Shown here piece after piece: positions 34,807-42,651 of a stretch of 45,398 bases of DNA; the first letter of the stretch is position 1; each line of letters opens with the position of its first letter. Source of the stretch: Bacteroidaceae bacterium (GTDB taxonomy: Bacteria > Bacteroidota > Bacteroidia > Bacteroidales > Barnesiellaceae_A). Both the position numbers and the translations under genes were made by a program. The notes beneath the pieces were generated by a model, which was not told the DNA's origin, did not search any database, and saw nothing but the letters and a program-made list of their open reading frames with translations. The stretch spans positions 1-45,398 of the forward strand of contig JAFXJY010000003.1 of the NCBI GenBank assembly GCA_017531985.1, given 5' to 3'.

Positions 34807-35664
34807 TTAAGATATTCTTGCACGTTTTATCATCATTTTACCTATCATATTGATTATTGCCGTAATTAGGAACAGTACAAGACCGATGGCAATCAGTGAG
34901 GAGAAGCGCAAATCGGAGGCTTCGCCAAATTGGTTGGCAATAATCGATGCCATTGAGTTTCCTGTTGAGGTGATTGAGTCGGGGATGTTATTGGTGTTTC
35001 CTATGAGCATTGTTACGGTCATTGTTTCGCCCAATGCGCGTCCGATAGCCAATATGTATGATGAGAAAATTCCCGAGCCTGCAACCGGAAACACAATTTT
35101 GCGAATAACTTCGGAACGGGTTGCACCAAGACTGTATGCACCTTCTTTCAGGTCGTTTGGCACCATTTTTATAAACTCGGCACTCAGCGAGGCAGCGTAT
35201 GGAACAATCATGATAGCCAATACCAGAGATGCGGTCAATATACCTGATCCTTGTGTTGATATGTTAAGTGCCATAATGAGCGGACGCAGTGTGTAGAAGC
35301 CCCACAAACCGTATATGATGGAGGGAATACCTGCCAACAAGTCGGTGACTGTACTCAATACTGCGGCAACCTTTGTTCCCTTGAAATATTCTCCTACAAA
35401 GAGTGCAACGGGTAGTGAGAATGGAATACAAAAGATGAAAGCCAATAAGGTTGTCATCAGTGTGCCTGTAATGAATGGTAGTGCTCCATATTGTTCATTT
35501 CCATCGGTATAGCTCCATTCTTGTGAGGTGATAAAATGGAAAAACCCGAAATGCTCAAAGGCCTCATATGCGTCAGTGACGAGGGCATACACGATACCCC
35601 CGCACACCAGCGGCATTAGCAATGCTGTCACGAACAATAGGACTTTGTATAGTTTATCGTTCAT
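34807..35664 (-). CDS. pstC: Phosphate ABC transporter permease PstC
   Basis: The 285-residue permease has six predicted membrane helices, the family block AGIPSIIYGLWG near residue 110, and the EAA-type loop LKEGAYSLGATRSEVIRK near 173. GRALGETMTV follows. It pairs with PstA. Spacing to pstS is 9 bp. Confidence 0.95.
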   Translation of the reverse strand: MNDKLYKVLLFVTALLMPLVCGGIVYALVTDAYEAFEHFGFFHFITSQEWSYTDGNEQYGALPFITGTLMTTLLAFIFCIPFSLPVALFVGEYFKGTKVAAVLSTVTDLLAGIPSIIYGLWGFYTLRPLIMALNISTQGSGILTASLVLAIMIVPYAASLSAEFIKMVPNDLKEGAYSLGATRSEVIRKIVFPVAGSGIFSSYILAIGRALGETMTVTMLIGNTNNIPDSITSTGNSMASIIANQFGEASDLRFSSLIAIGLVLFLITAIINMIGKMMIKRARIS

Positions 35665-35673
35665 AATATTGTG

Positions 35674-36735
35674 TTATTGTATTATCGACAGACCATCGTA
35701 TGTAATGGTTTTTAAATTTTCGAGACTCAACTCCTTTGCTTTCTCGGGTATAGGGGCATAGTGAACTTCAGATGTTATAGCCTGAGCCTCGTCAGAGAGG
35801 ATGTACTTGAGCAAGTCGAGTGTTGCCTCTGCTTGTTCTTTGCTACGGTCGGCGTAGTTCTGTTCTTTGTATACAATCATCCATGTGAATGTTGATATAG
35901 GATATGATTGTGCTGCGTCGGAGTTGGTAATAGAGCAGCGTGTATCGGCCGGAATTACACCTGATGCGGCTGCCGATATGGTAGCAGATGTGGGTAAGAC
36001 AAACTCTCCTTGCTGATTTTGTACTCGTGCGTATGGTATTTTCTGTGCAAAAGCATACTCCGAGCCTACATAACCGATGGTATTAGGAGTTTGTTTAATT
36101 ACACCTGCCACACCGGGATTACCTTTGGCAGCTTGTCCCAAGGGGAAGTTGACCGATTTTCCAGCACCATAATTTGAGGCCCACATAGGGCTTACCTTTG
36201 TAAGATAGTCGGTAAAGACGAATGTTGTGCCTGAGCCGTCGGAACGGTATACAGGGATAATAGGTTCGGCCGGTAACTTGGCATCGGGATTTAACTCTGC
36301 CAAACGGGCATCGTTCCACATCTTCACCTTGCCGGCAAAAATATCGGCAATGAGTGTGCCGGTGAGTTTCAACTCGTCTACGCCGTCGAGGTTGTAAGCA
36401 ACAACTACAGCACCCATACATGTAGGAATGTGTACAACAGCATCCATCTCGGCCATCTCCTTATCGCTAAGAAATGCATCGCTACCGGCAAAATCTATAA
36501 TTTTATCGCGCAAGTTTCGTACACCACCGCCCGAGCCGATACCGCCGTAGGCTACAGCATCACCATTAACCTCGGCAAACTGCTCAAATATGACATTGTA
36601 GAATGGGAGAGGGAATGTAGCTCCTGCACCCGAAAGTTCTTGCGATGAACGACCTTCGTTGTTTGTGTTACCGCCACATGCAACAAGGGCAAGGGCAACA
36701 GTCAATGTCATAACTGACAAAATAATCTTTCTCAT
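35674..36735 (-). CDS. pstS: Phosphate-binding lipoprotein PstS
   Basis: PstS captures phosphate in the periplasm and delivers it to PstCA. The 353-residue precursor has a lipoprotein signal with lipobox LVAC (Cys20), so the mature protein is lipid-anchored. Phosphate-binding family motifs are GAGATFPLPFYN near 37, SGGGVRNL and DFAGSDAFL for the first lobe, and RSDGSGTTFVFTDYL for the second. It follows the porin gene by 28 bp. Confidence 0.96.
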   Translation of the reverse strand: MRKIILSVMTLTVALALVACGGNTNNEGRSSQELSGAGATFPLPFYNVIFEQFAEVNGDAVAYGGIGSGGGVRNLRDKIIDFAGSDAFLSDKEMAEMDAVVHIPTCMGAVVVAYNLDGVDELKLTGTLIADIFAGKVKMWNDARLAELNPDAKLPAEPIIPVYRSDGSGTTFVFTDYLTKVSPMWASNYGAGKSVNFPLGQAAKGNPGVAGVIKQTPNTIGYVGSEYAFAQKIPYARVQNQQGEFVLPTSATISAAASGVIPADTRCSITNSDAAQSYPISTFTWMIVYKEQNYADRSKEQAEATLDLLKYILSDEAQAITSEVHYAPIPEKAKELSLENLKTITYDGLSIIQ

Positions 36736-36763
36736 ATAATTTAGGTATTAAATGTTTGTTTTG

Positions 36764-37747
36764 TTAAAATCCAAAGTAGCAATTGATATAAGCCGAGTAT
36801 ACATTGTCCGAGCCATCAGCCTTTGGCACAGTCATTCTTACGTTAGGGGCTATCTTTACATATTTTCCAAGTTTTATTTGTGCTCCTACGATTGCGGCCG
36901 ATTCATCTTTCGATATGTTCCAGTTGTCCTTTGAGTACAAGTCATCATATCGCGCATAGAGGTCTACAACCTTAGATAAATGTGCCGATGCATATATCGA
37001 ATATCCGCTTTGTCCGGCTCCATCGGTATATGAAGCATTCCACATTTGGTTATACTCTGCACCTATAGAGAATTTCTTGTGCTTGTATCCGGCAAAGGCG
37101 GCAAAGTTTACAATCTCTTTTTCGCCCTCTATGCCACTCTCGTTCACTCCACCGTAGAGGCTAATCTGAAAGCCATCGAAGGGGGTGAGTGTTACACCCA
37201 AGCCGTAGTTGAACCCATTATTATTCTGTATCTTCTTGTAGCCCTCGCCATTGACGATAATTGCATCGGCCGATACCCAATCGGCAAATTTATAAGCTAC
37301 CGAGATACCCAAATCGGCACTGCTGCCAAACTTATATTCATCTTGAAATGATTTCATAATATAGCGATAGCCCCAAAACTTCTCTTGAAAATTGAATTGT
37401 GTGGTAGAGATAAGACCTCCGTTTAAGGTCAATCCTCCTTTTTTCCAACTTACCATTGCATTCTTGATGTAGGCAATGCGTTGATAATCGGAAATATCGC
37501 TCGACTTGCCAATGTCCATTACAGCCTTTACCGAAAGTCCCTTACCAAAGTTATATTCATATCCGAGATAGCTTCTCTCCAACTCGAATCCAAAGTCGTT
37601 GCCTCCTGCTCCAAAATCTGTATGGATGTTACCAAATACTTGTACAATAGCTTTGCCCTTGGGCTCTTCTGTTGGAGTATCTTGTGCAATTGCTCCGATA
37701 CCGATGCAGGCAAAAAGACCTGCCAAGATTACTTTTTTTGTTTTCAT
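36764..37747 (-). CDS. Outer-membrane porin, probably phosphate-selective type
   Basis: The 327-residue product starts at ATG 37747 (MKTKKVILAG); the frame from 37777 adds ten residues lying over the promoter. A signal peptide ends near residue 22 (AIAQ). The body is a series of amphipathic beta strands with aromatic ends, and the last residue is Phe (NCYFGF), as in outer-membrane barrels. The fold and position resemble OprO/OprP-type porins. As first gene of the pst operon it probably forms the outer-membrane route for phosphate; selectivity is inferred from context. Confidence 0.85.
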   Translation of the reverse strand: MKTKKVILAGLFACIGIGAIAQDTPTEEPKGKAIVQVFGNIHTDFGAGGNDFGFELERSYLGYEYNFGKGLSVKAVMDIGKSSDISDYQRIAYIKNAMVSWKKGGLTLNGGLISTTQFNFQEKFWGYRYIMKSFQDEYKFGSSADLGISVAYKFADWVSADAIIVNGEGYKKIQNNNGFNYGLGVTLTPFDGFQISLYGGVNESGIEGEKEIVNFAAFAGYKHKKFSIGAEYNQMWNASYTDGAGQSGYSIYASAHLSKVVDLYARYDDLYSKDNWNISKDESAAIVGAQIKLGKYVKIAPNVRMTVPKADGSDNVYSAYINCYFGF

Positions 37748-37774
37748 TTTTGTAGTATTAAAAATTTGACACTG

Positions 37775-37782
37775 CAAAAGTA
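37775..37782 (-). promoter_or_regulatory. -7 box of the porin-pst operon
   Basis: The minus strand reads TACTTTTG, a full -7 match 27 bp upstream of the porin ATG. No ordinary -33 box is present; Pho-box-like repeats occupy that place. Confidence 0.6.
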
Positions 37783-37792
37783 TCGTGAAATA

Positions 37793-37810
37793 GTTTCAAG
37801 ATTGTTTCAA
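37793..37810 (-). promoter_or_regulatory. Pho-box-like direct repeat
   Basis: On the minus strand the site reads TTGAAAC-AATC-TTGAAAC, two identical 7-mers at 11 bp spacing, ending 10 bp before the -7 box. PhoB boxes of proteobacteria have the same geometry (7 bp repeats, 11 bp period, about 10 bp from -10) with a different sequence. The divergent response regulator is the natural candidate to bind it. Confidence 0.55.
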
Positions 37811-37904
37811 AAAAGTTAGGCTTTCGTGAAATGTAGGTAGTAGGCTGATTGTTACATTTTTATTAAATCTTGTCATGCGTATTACACTGTTCAAAAATTC
37901 TCTT

Positions 37905-37912
37905 TATTTTTG
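37905..37912 (+). promoter_or_regulatory. Candidate -7 box of the response regulator operon
   Basis: TATTTTTG fits TAnnTTTG and lies 25 bp before the ATG at 37938. The -33 is weak. Part of a longer frame from 37875 crosses this box, which supports the shorter start. Confidence 0.5.
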
Positions 37913-37937
37913 CATAATTAATTATTATACATGGTAT

Positions 37938-38636
37938 ATGGCAACAAATCGTATATTGATAGTAGATGATGAGGAGACCTTGTGCGAGGTTTTGAAACTC
38001 AATCTCGAAAATGAAGGGTATGATGTAGATACTGCCTTCAGTGCCGAGCAGGCTCTCAGCTACAACCTGGAAGATTATTCGCTCATTTTGCTCGATATTA
38101 TGATGGGTGGAGTTAGCGGTATAAAGATGGCTAAGATGTTGAAAGGCGATGTTGCAACGGCCGATATTCCTATTATATTCTGTACGGCACGCGATACGGA
38201 GGATGATATGGTTATGGGACTTAATCTTGGAGCCGATGACTATATAATGAAACCCTACACAGTCCGTAATGTAATAGCCCGTGTAAAGAGTGTTTTGCGT
38301 CGCACATCATCCCATAAAGCGGTGACTAAGCAGGAGGAGAAACTCAATATTTTGCAGGTAGAGGGATTGAAACTTGATCTCGAATTTAAGCGTTGTACGG
38401 TAGATGGAGAGGAGGTAAAACTCGCACGCAAGGAGTATGAGTTGTTGGTGTATCTTATATCGCATCGTGGAAAAATCTGTTCGCGCGAGCAAATACTAAA
38501 TCGCGTATGGAGCAATGAGGTGGTTGTATTGGACCGTACGATCGATGTCAATATTACCCGACTGCGCTCAAAGATAGGTAAATATGGTTCTTATATTGTA
38601 ACTCGTTCAGGTTTTGGCTATGGCTTCCGAGAATAG
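37938..38636 (+). CDS. OmpR/PhoB-type response regulator
   Basis: The 232-residue protein has a receiver domain (about 1-120) with acidic pair Asp10-Asp11, phospho-acceptor Asp53 (LILLDIMMGG), Thr in FCTARD and Lys in MKPY. A winged-helix DNA-binding domain (about 138-230) follows, with EYELLVYLISHRGKICSRE and LDRTIDVNITRLRSK. I start it at ATG 37938 (MATNRILIVDD). It lies divergent from the pst operon and in front of a histidine kinase with which it overlaps by 17 bp, so it is very likely the phosphate-starvation regulator (PhoB-like); that role is inferred from position and the direct repeats upstream of the porin. Confidence 0.88.
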   Translation: MATNRILIVDDEETLCEVLKLNLENEGYDVDTAFSAEQALSYNLEDYSLILLDIMMGGVSGIKMAKMLKGDVATADIPIIFCTARDTEDDMVMGLNLGADDYIMKPYTVRNVIARVKSVLRRTSSHKAVTKQEEKLNILQVEGLKLDLEFKRCTVDGEEVKLARKEYELLVYLISHRGKICSREQILNRVWSNEVVVLDRTIDVNITRLRSKIGKYGSYIVTRSGFGYGFRE

Positions 38637-39921
38637 ACTCTCATTTCACAAACAACTCTTTTTGCAGCTCATTGCATTCTCGTGGTCGATTGTACTCTGT
38701 TTTATCGGGTATCAATATCTACGGGAGAAGGAGTACAAATCTGAGTTTTTAAGTGCGCAGTTGCAACAATATAATCGCCACTTGCTTGTGTCGATAGAGG
38801 AGGGTGAGCCTTATGATGAGTATATAGCATCGCACGAAAAACCATTCGATGACCTACGCATCACGATCATCACACTTTCGGGTGCGGTAATATACGACAA
38901 TACAATACCGGCCGATTCGCTCGACAATCATCGTAAACGCCCCGAGGTGGCTGAAGCTCTGAGTAAGGGTTCGGGGTATCATATAGGACGACAATCGGCA
39001 AGTGATGGACGAGAGTATTTCTACTCGGCTACGCGAGGGGATAGAGTTGTTGTACGTACAGCCATACCATATTCCAATACGTTGAGAGACTTGCTTGCTG
39101 CCGACTGGTCTTTTCTATTGGTAATAATTTCTATAAGTCTTGCAATGAGTGTACTGGCATATTATACCACACGCAGACTTGGCTATGATATTGAACGTGT
39201 AAATCGTTATGAGGCCGAGCAGGAGCAAAACCGACTGAAACGACAACTTACCAACAATATCAATCACGAACTGAAAACCCCTGTTGCCTCTATTCAGGTA
39301 TGTCTTGAGACGCTACTCTCGGGCATAAGCCTCAGCGACGAGAAGCGACAAGAACTTATTGAGCGTTGTTATATGCACAATGAACGTCTGCGTCACTTGC
39401 TCAGCGATGTGTCGCTTATTACCCGAATGGAAGATGGCGGTCAACTCATTAGTCGCGAGAAGGTTGTTGTAAACCAGATTGTTAAAGAGGTTGCCGATGA
39501 ACTTGATGTAATGCCCGAAGAGGAACGTCTTATATTGCATACCGACTTTTGTGACGAGGTGGTGATAGAAGGAAATGCATCGTTGATAGGCTCTATATTT
39601 AGCAATCTTACAGATAATGCCATTGCCTATTCGGGTGGTAAAAACATCTATATAAAGTTGCTCGCTAATAATGCCGAGCAGTGTCATATACGCTATGAGG
39701 ATGATGGTAAGGGAGTACATTCGGAGCAGTTGCCACATCTGTTTGAGCGATTTTATCGTGTAGATAAAGGACGTTCTCGCCAAAAAGGGGGTACAGGTCT
39801 TGGACTTGCCATTGTCAAGCATGCTGTGATGTTTCATGGAGGAACAATCTCTGTTACAAATCGGCCGGGAGGAGGTTTACGATTTGATTTTACGTTGAAA
39901 AAACAAGTTTCCCAACAATAA
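38620..39921 (+). CDS. Membrane sensor histidine kinase (PhoR-like by context)
   Basis: The 433-residue kinase has one membrane helix at about 12-32, an extracytoplasmic sensor region (about 35-160) and a second helix at about 163-183. A dimerisation domain follows with His216 in NINHELKTP, then a HATPase domain with N-box NLTDNAIAYSG, DDGKGV and GTGLGLAIV. ATG 38620 is preferred over an in-frame TTG at 38614. Architecture (a roughly 125-residue sensor between two helices) is that of Bacteroidota PhoR-type kinases. It overlaps the response regulator gene by 17 bp and is followed by a strong hairpin. Confidence 0.9.
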   Translation: MASENRLSFHKQLFLQLIAFSWSIVLCFIGYQYLREKEYKSEFLSAQLQQYNRHLLVSIEEGEPYDEYIASHEKPFDDLRITIITLSGAVIYDNTIPADSLDNHRKRPEVAEALSKGSGYHIGRQSASDGREYFYSATRGDRVVVRTAIPYSNTLRDLLAADWSFLLVIISISLAMSVLAYYTTRRLGYDIERVNRYEAEQEQNRLKRQLTNNINHELKTPVASIQVCLETLLSGISLSDEKRQELIERCYMHNERLRHLLSDVSLITRMEDGGQLISREKVVVNQIVKEVADELDVMPEEERLILHTDFCDEVVIEGNASLIGSIFSNLTDNAIAYSGGKNIYIKLLANNAEQCHIRYEDDGKGVHSEQLPHLFERFYRVDKGRSRQKGGTGLGLAIVKHAVMFHGGTISVTNRPGGGLRFDFTLKKQVSQQ

Positions 39922-39922
39922 T

Positions 39923-39964
39923 TATGGAGGCTGTGCCACGGTCATATTGGGCACAGCCTCCATA
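39923..39964. terminator. Hairpin between convergent kinase and DUF5606 genes
   Basis: A 15 bp stem (ATGGAGGCTGTGCC plus one pair) has a 12-base loop. Its GGCTGTGCC/GGCACAGCC core is the same as in the hutH hairpin at 7072-7105. Confidence 0.65.
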
Positions 39965-40024
39965 TCAATATCTCTGCTCGATACACCTTGCAGGGTGTTC
40001 GATATAATCTGTATTGTGGGGTTG

Positions 40025-40465
40025 TTATGCTTTGCCGTGGGCGATGTTTTCTTGGGCTTCGGCAGCGTACGACTCTTTATCTTCAAAGCTTTCAAAGCCG
40101 TTTTCAATAAGGATGTTGTACCAATTGATGAGTTTCTTGATATCGGCTGTATATACACGGTCGCGATCGAAGTTGGGGAGAACTTTACCAAGGTATTCGC
40201 GCAAGATGCTATCGCTTTCTTTGGTGCTTACCGATGCTTTGGCACCGTTTTCAAGTTTTCTCATGCTCTCGAACACATCGTTTAGAGGAACTTCATCGCT
40301 ATCGGTAAACATGGCTATATCGCCAAGTGAAATTATCTTCTCGTGGCTGTAGGCAGGAGTGCGCTTGCCGTTGAGCATCGACTCTACTACGAGCATGTTT
40401 TTACCTTGTGATACGAGTTTGTATAGACCGGGTTTGCCTGAGATGGCGAGAATTTTCTTTAACAT
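40025..40465 (-). CDS. DUF5606 protein
   Basis: The 146-residue cytoplasmic product matches the DUF5606 family of Bacteroidota. The N-terminal small beta-rich part has LKKILAISGKPGLYKLVSQ and YSHEKIISLGDIAMFT, the Lys/Glu-rich middle has FESMRKLENG, and the C-terminal helical part includes DIKKLINWYNIL. No catalytic residues are evident and function is unknown. It has its own near-consensus promoter and ends at a bidirectional hairpin, so it is a single-gene unit. Confidence 0.88.
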   Translation of the reverse strand: MLKKILAISGKPGLYKLVSQGKNMLVVESMLNGKRTPAYSHEKIISLGDIAMFTDSDEVPLNDVFESMRKLENGAKASVSTKESDSILREYLGKVLPNFDRDRVYTADIKKLINWYNILIENGFESFEDKESYAAEAQENIAHGKA

Positions 40466-40499
40466 ATTTCTGTTTATTTTGTGGTTTATATAGCGAATG

Positions 40500-40530
40500 C
40501 AAAGTTAGTATTAGCTTGTGAATTTACAAA
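40500..40530 (-). promoter_or_regulatory. Strong promoter of the DUF5606 gene
   Basis: On the minus strand TTTG (40530-40527) and TAACTTTG (40507-40500) are 19 bp apart, a full consensus match, 35 bp before the ATG. Confidence 0.75.
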
Positions 40531-40586
40531 CACTGTGTTGTAAAATTACGTTAAGAGAGGTTCTATAAAATCATGTTTTTTCATTT

Positions 40587-41162
40587 CTACAGTGCACTGA
40601 GTAAATGCAATATTTGAGGCAGTATGGCAACGGTATTGTCGTTGGTAATGATGCGAGTGCGGTGGTCGATAGGGGTGGGATGTTGCGCCGCTATGCGAGC
40701 CTCTATCTCCTTTCGCTCGATGTTGTTGCGTAACATAACACGTTGTATGCGAGTCTCGCGGTCGGCATCTATTACCCAGATGTACTGTAGGGTGCTGTCC
40801 ATACCTGCCTGATGCAGAATGGCACTCTCGACAAATGTGATGGGCGATTGTTGTTGCTCTACCCATTGTGCATAGTGATTGCGTACAGCAGGATGCACTA
40901 TATTGTTGAGATGAGCGAGTTGCTTGGGGTCGTTAAAGACGATTTGAGACAACAGGGGGCGGTTTATTTCGCCATTGGGTTTTATGATATTGTTACCCCA
41001 ACGTTCTACGAGAGCTTTTCTCAGGGTAGGGGTGTCCATCAGCATCTTGGCTTGGCTATCGGTGTCGTATACAGGATATTGCATAATGGCGAGTATGCGC
41101 GAAACAATGCTTTTGCCGCTGCCTATTCCCCCTGTTATACCTATTTGTATGGGTGTGCTCAT
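40587..41162 (-). CDS. coaE: Dephospho-CoA kinase
   Basis: CoaE phosphorylates the 3'-hydroxyl of dephospho-CoA, the last step of coenzyme A synthesis. The 191-residue protein has the P-loop GGIGSGKS at residues 11-18, the YDTDSQAK block of the CoA domain, and an ESAILHQAG motif. It is the last gene of a nusB-yajC-ybbR-coaE operon and overlaps the YbbR-domain gene by 4 bp. Confidence 0.95.
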   Translation of the reverse strand: MSTPIQIGITGGIGSGKSIVSRILAIMQYPVYDTDSQAKMLMDTPTLRKALVERWGNNIIKPNGEINRPLLSQIVFNDPKQLAHLNNIVHPAVRNHYAQWVEQQQSPITFVESAILHQAGMDSTLQYIWVIDADRETRIQRVMLRNNIERKEIEARIAAQHPTPIDHRTRIITNDNTVAILPQILHLLSAL

Positions 41163-42196
41163 GGTTGTATTGAGTCGGTTACTTGTGGCGTGGGAGAGAG
41201 TGTCTTTTGGCTTATGATATACTCTACACTATCTACCGACAATGTGACGTTGTGTGCATATTGAGGAGCACCCATTACCTTTATTGCACCATTTGCACCC
41301 GGAGTCGTTTGTATTTGGTCAAATGTGTTGCCTATAAGGAAATCTTTGCTTGTTGCACCGGAATATTTGCTCATGGGAATGTGGCAGGTAACAGTGATGT
41401 GCGATGGAAAAGTCATAACGGAGTATCCGTCGGGGACACCGCCTATGATAATGGGTACAGAGAGGGTCTTGGTAGTGTATTCCTCGGCAGGTATTACGAC
41501 TGTGATGCTGTCGGGAACGATGCGTGTACCCTCGATTGGCTTGATACGGGCTTTTATGTAAGTAGTATCGTTGATATTGCGAGCAACAACTTCCTCGGTA
41601 TAGAGTTTTTCAATACGAGCTATTTGAGCTGTTTTGCCATATATGGTAGCACTGTCGGGCATTGTGTAAATGCTATCGCTGAGAGTACAGAAAGGCGATG
41701 TGCTGATGTCGGCATCTATGCTTATAGGTAGGCGACGGCCTTGGTCGTAAGTAAATGCGATACGTATAGAATCGGGAGCAATATCATTGATAGATGTTGT
41801 AGCGCGTAGTTGACGACGGGCATACTCGATGATAGCACTATTGTTGATAGTCATGGCATCGCGTTGGTTGCTATGGCGTTCAAAATTGACCTTTATGGGG
41901 CTTATACCGTTGATGTCGTAACTGAGCAGAGCTGCCCCTTTGTCGCGGATGCGGGCTTCGATGTATGGGGGCATATCTTGTAACAGAAATGCCTCTTGAG
42001 GTACGTTGACGAGTTCGATGGGTATTTGTACTACATCTTCGCGATTGTCGTTAATTGCGAGGATAAACCATATACATGTTGCTAATACGACAAATACAAG
42101 GAACGTAAATATCTCCTTGCCTTGTTCGGTGCGACTGAGTCTTTTGAGGCTTTGTAGTTGTTCACCTATTTTATTTAAGATAGAAAGCTTGCTCAT
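41159..42196 (-). CDS. YbbR-domain membrane protein (CdaR-like)
   Basis: The 345-residue protein has a cytoplasmic N-terminus, one membrane helix (about 28-46, FTFLVFVVLATCIWFILAI) and an extracytoplasmic region with YbbR-type beta domains, for example PIELVNVPQEAFLL and TLSVPIIIGGVPDGYSV. In Firmicutes YbbR/CdaR regulates the diadenylate cyclase; no cyclase gene adjoins here, so that role is not claimed. A 14-pair hairpin lies between it and yajC. Confidence 0.85.
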   Translation of the reverse strand: MSKLSILNKIGEQLQSLKRLSRTEQGKEIFTFLVFVVLATCIWFILAINDNREDVVQIPIELVNVPQEAFLLQDMPPYIEARIRDKGAALLSYDINGISPIKVNFERHSNQRDAMTINNSAIIEYARRQLRATTSINDIAPDSIRIAFTYDQGRRLPISIDADISTSPFCTLSDSIYTMPDSATIYGKTAQIARIEKLYTEEVVARNINDTTYIKARIKPIEGTRIVPDSITVVIPAEEYTTKTLSVPIIIGGVPDGYSVMTFPSHITVTCHIPMSKYSGATSKDFLIGNTFDQIQTTPGANGAIKVMGAPQYAHNVTLSVDSVEYIISQKTLSPTPQVTDSIQP

Positions 42197-42213
42197 TGTG
42201 TTGTTTTTATGCC

Positions 42214-42244
42214 AAGCGAGGGCGCAAAAATTGTGCCCTCGCTT
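42214..42244. other. Intercistronic hairpin between yajC and the YbbR gene
   Basis: AAGCGAGGGC pairs with GCCCTCGCTT and the inner GCAA/TTGT extends it to 14 pairs with an AAA loop. There is no T-tract on the minus strand, so it may be an RNA-stability or partial-termination element inside the operon. Confidence 0.5.
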
Positions 42245-42264
42245 TATGTGTATGCTCCTTGAAA

Positions 42265-42579
42265 TTATGCTTGAGTGGGAGTCTCGTCGGCAGCGGGGTA
42301 TACCGAGTCTTTTGCCACGCGGATGCGTGTATTGTCAGCAATTTCGATAATGAAATATTTTTCGCTTACCTCTTTTACTTTGCCATATATACCACCGGCT
42401 GTCATTACTTTGTCGCCGTTGGTGAGAGCCTCACGAGCCTTTTGTATCTCTTTTTGGCGTTTTTGTTGGGGGCGTATCATAAAAAAGTAGAAGATAGCGA
42501 TGAGGGCTACCATCATGATGATACTTGTCCAGCCCGAGCCTTGGGCTTGTGCTTGCAATAAAATTGTTGAAAGTGTCAT
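42265..42579 (-). CDS. yajC: Preprotein translocase subunit YajC
   Basis: YajC is an accessory part of the Sec-SecDF complex. The 104-residue protein has a single membrane helix (about 20-37) followed by the signature FFMIRPQQKRQKE, then a small cytoplasmic domain with GDKVMTAGGIYGKV. It lies between nusB and the YbbR gene in a common Bacteroidota order. Confidence 0.95.
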   Translation of the reverse strand: MTLSTILLQAQAQGSGWTSIIMMVALIAIFYFFMIRPQQKRQKEIQKAREALTNGDKVMTAGGIYGKVKEVSEKYFIIEIADNTRIRVAKDSVYPAADETPTQA

Positions 42580-42651
42580 AATTTATTCTTTTTGTATAAT
42601 TTGAGTTTATATATTGTCGCGTGTATATTCTACAAATATATAACAAATATT

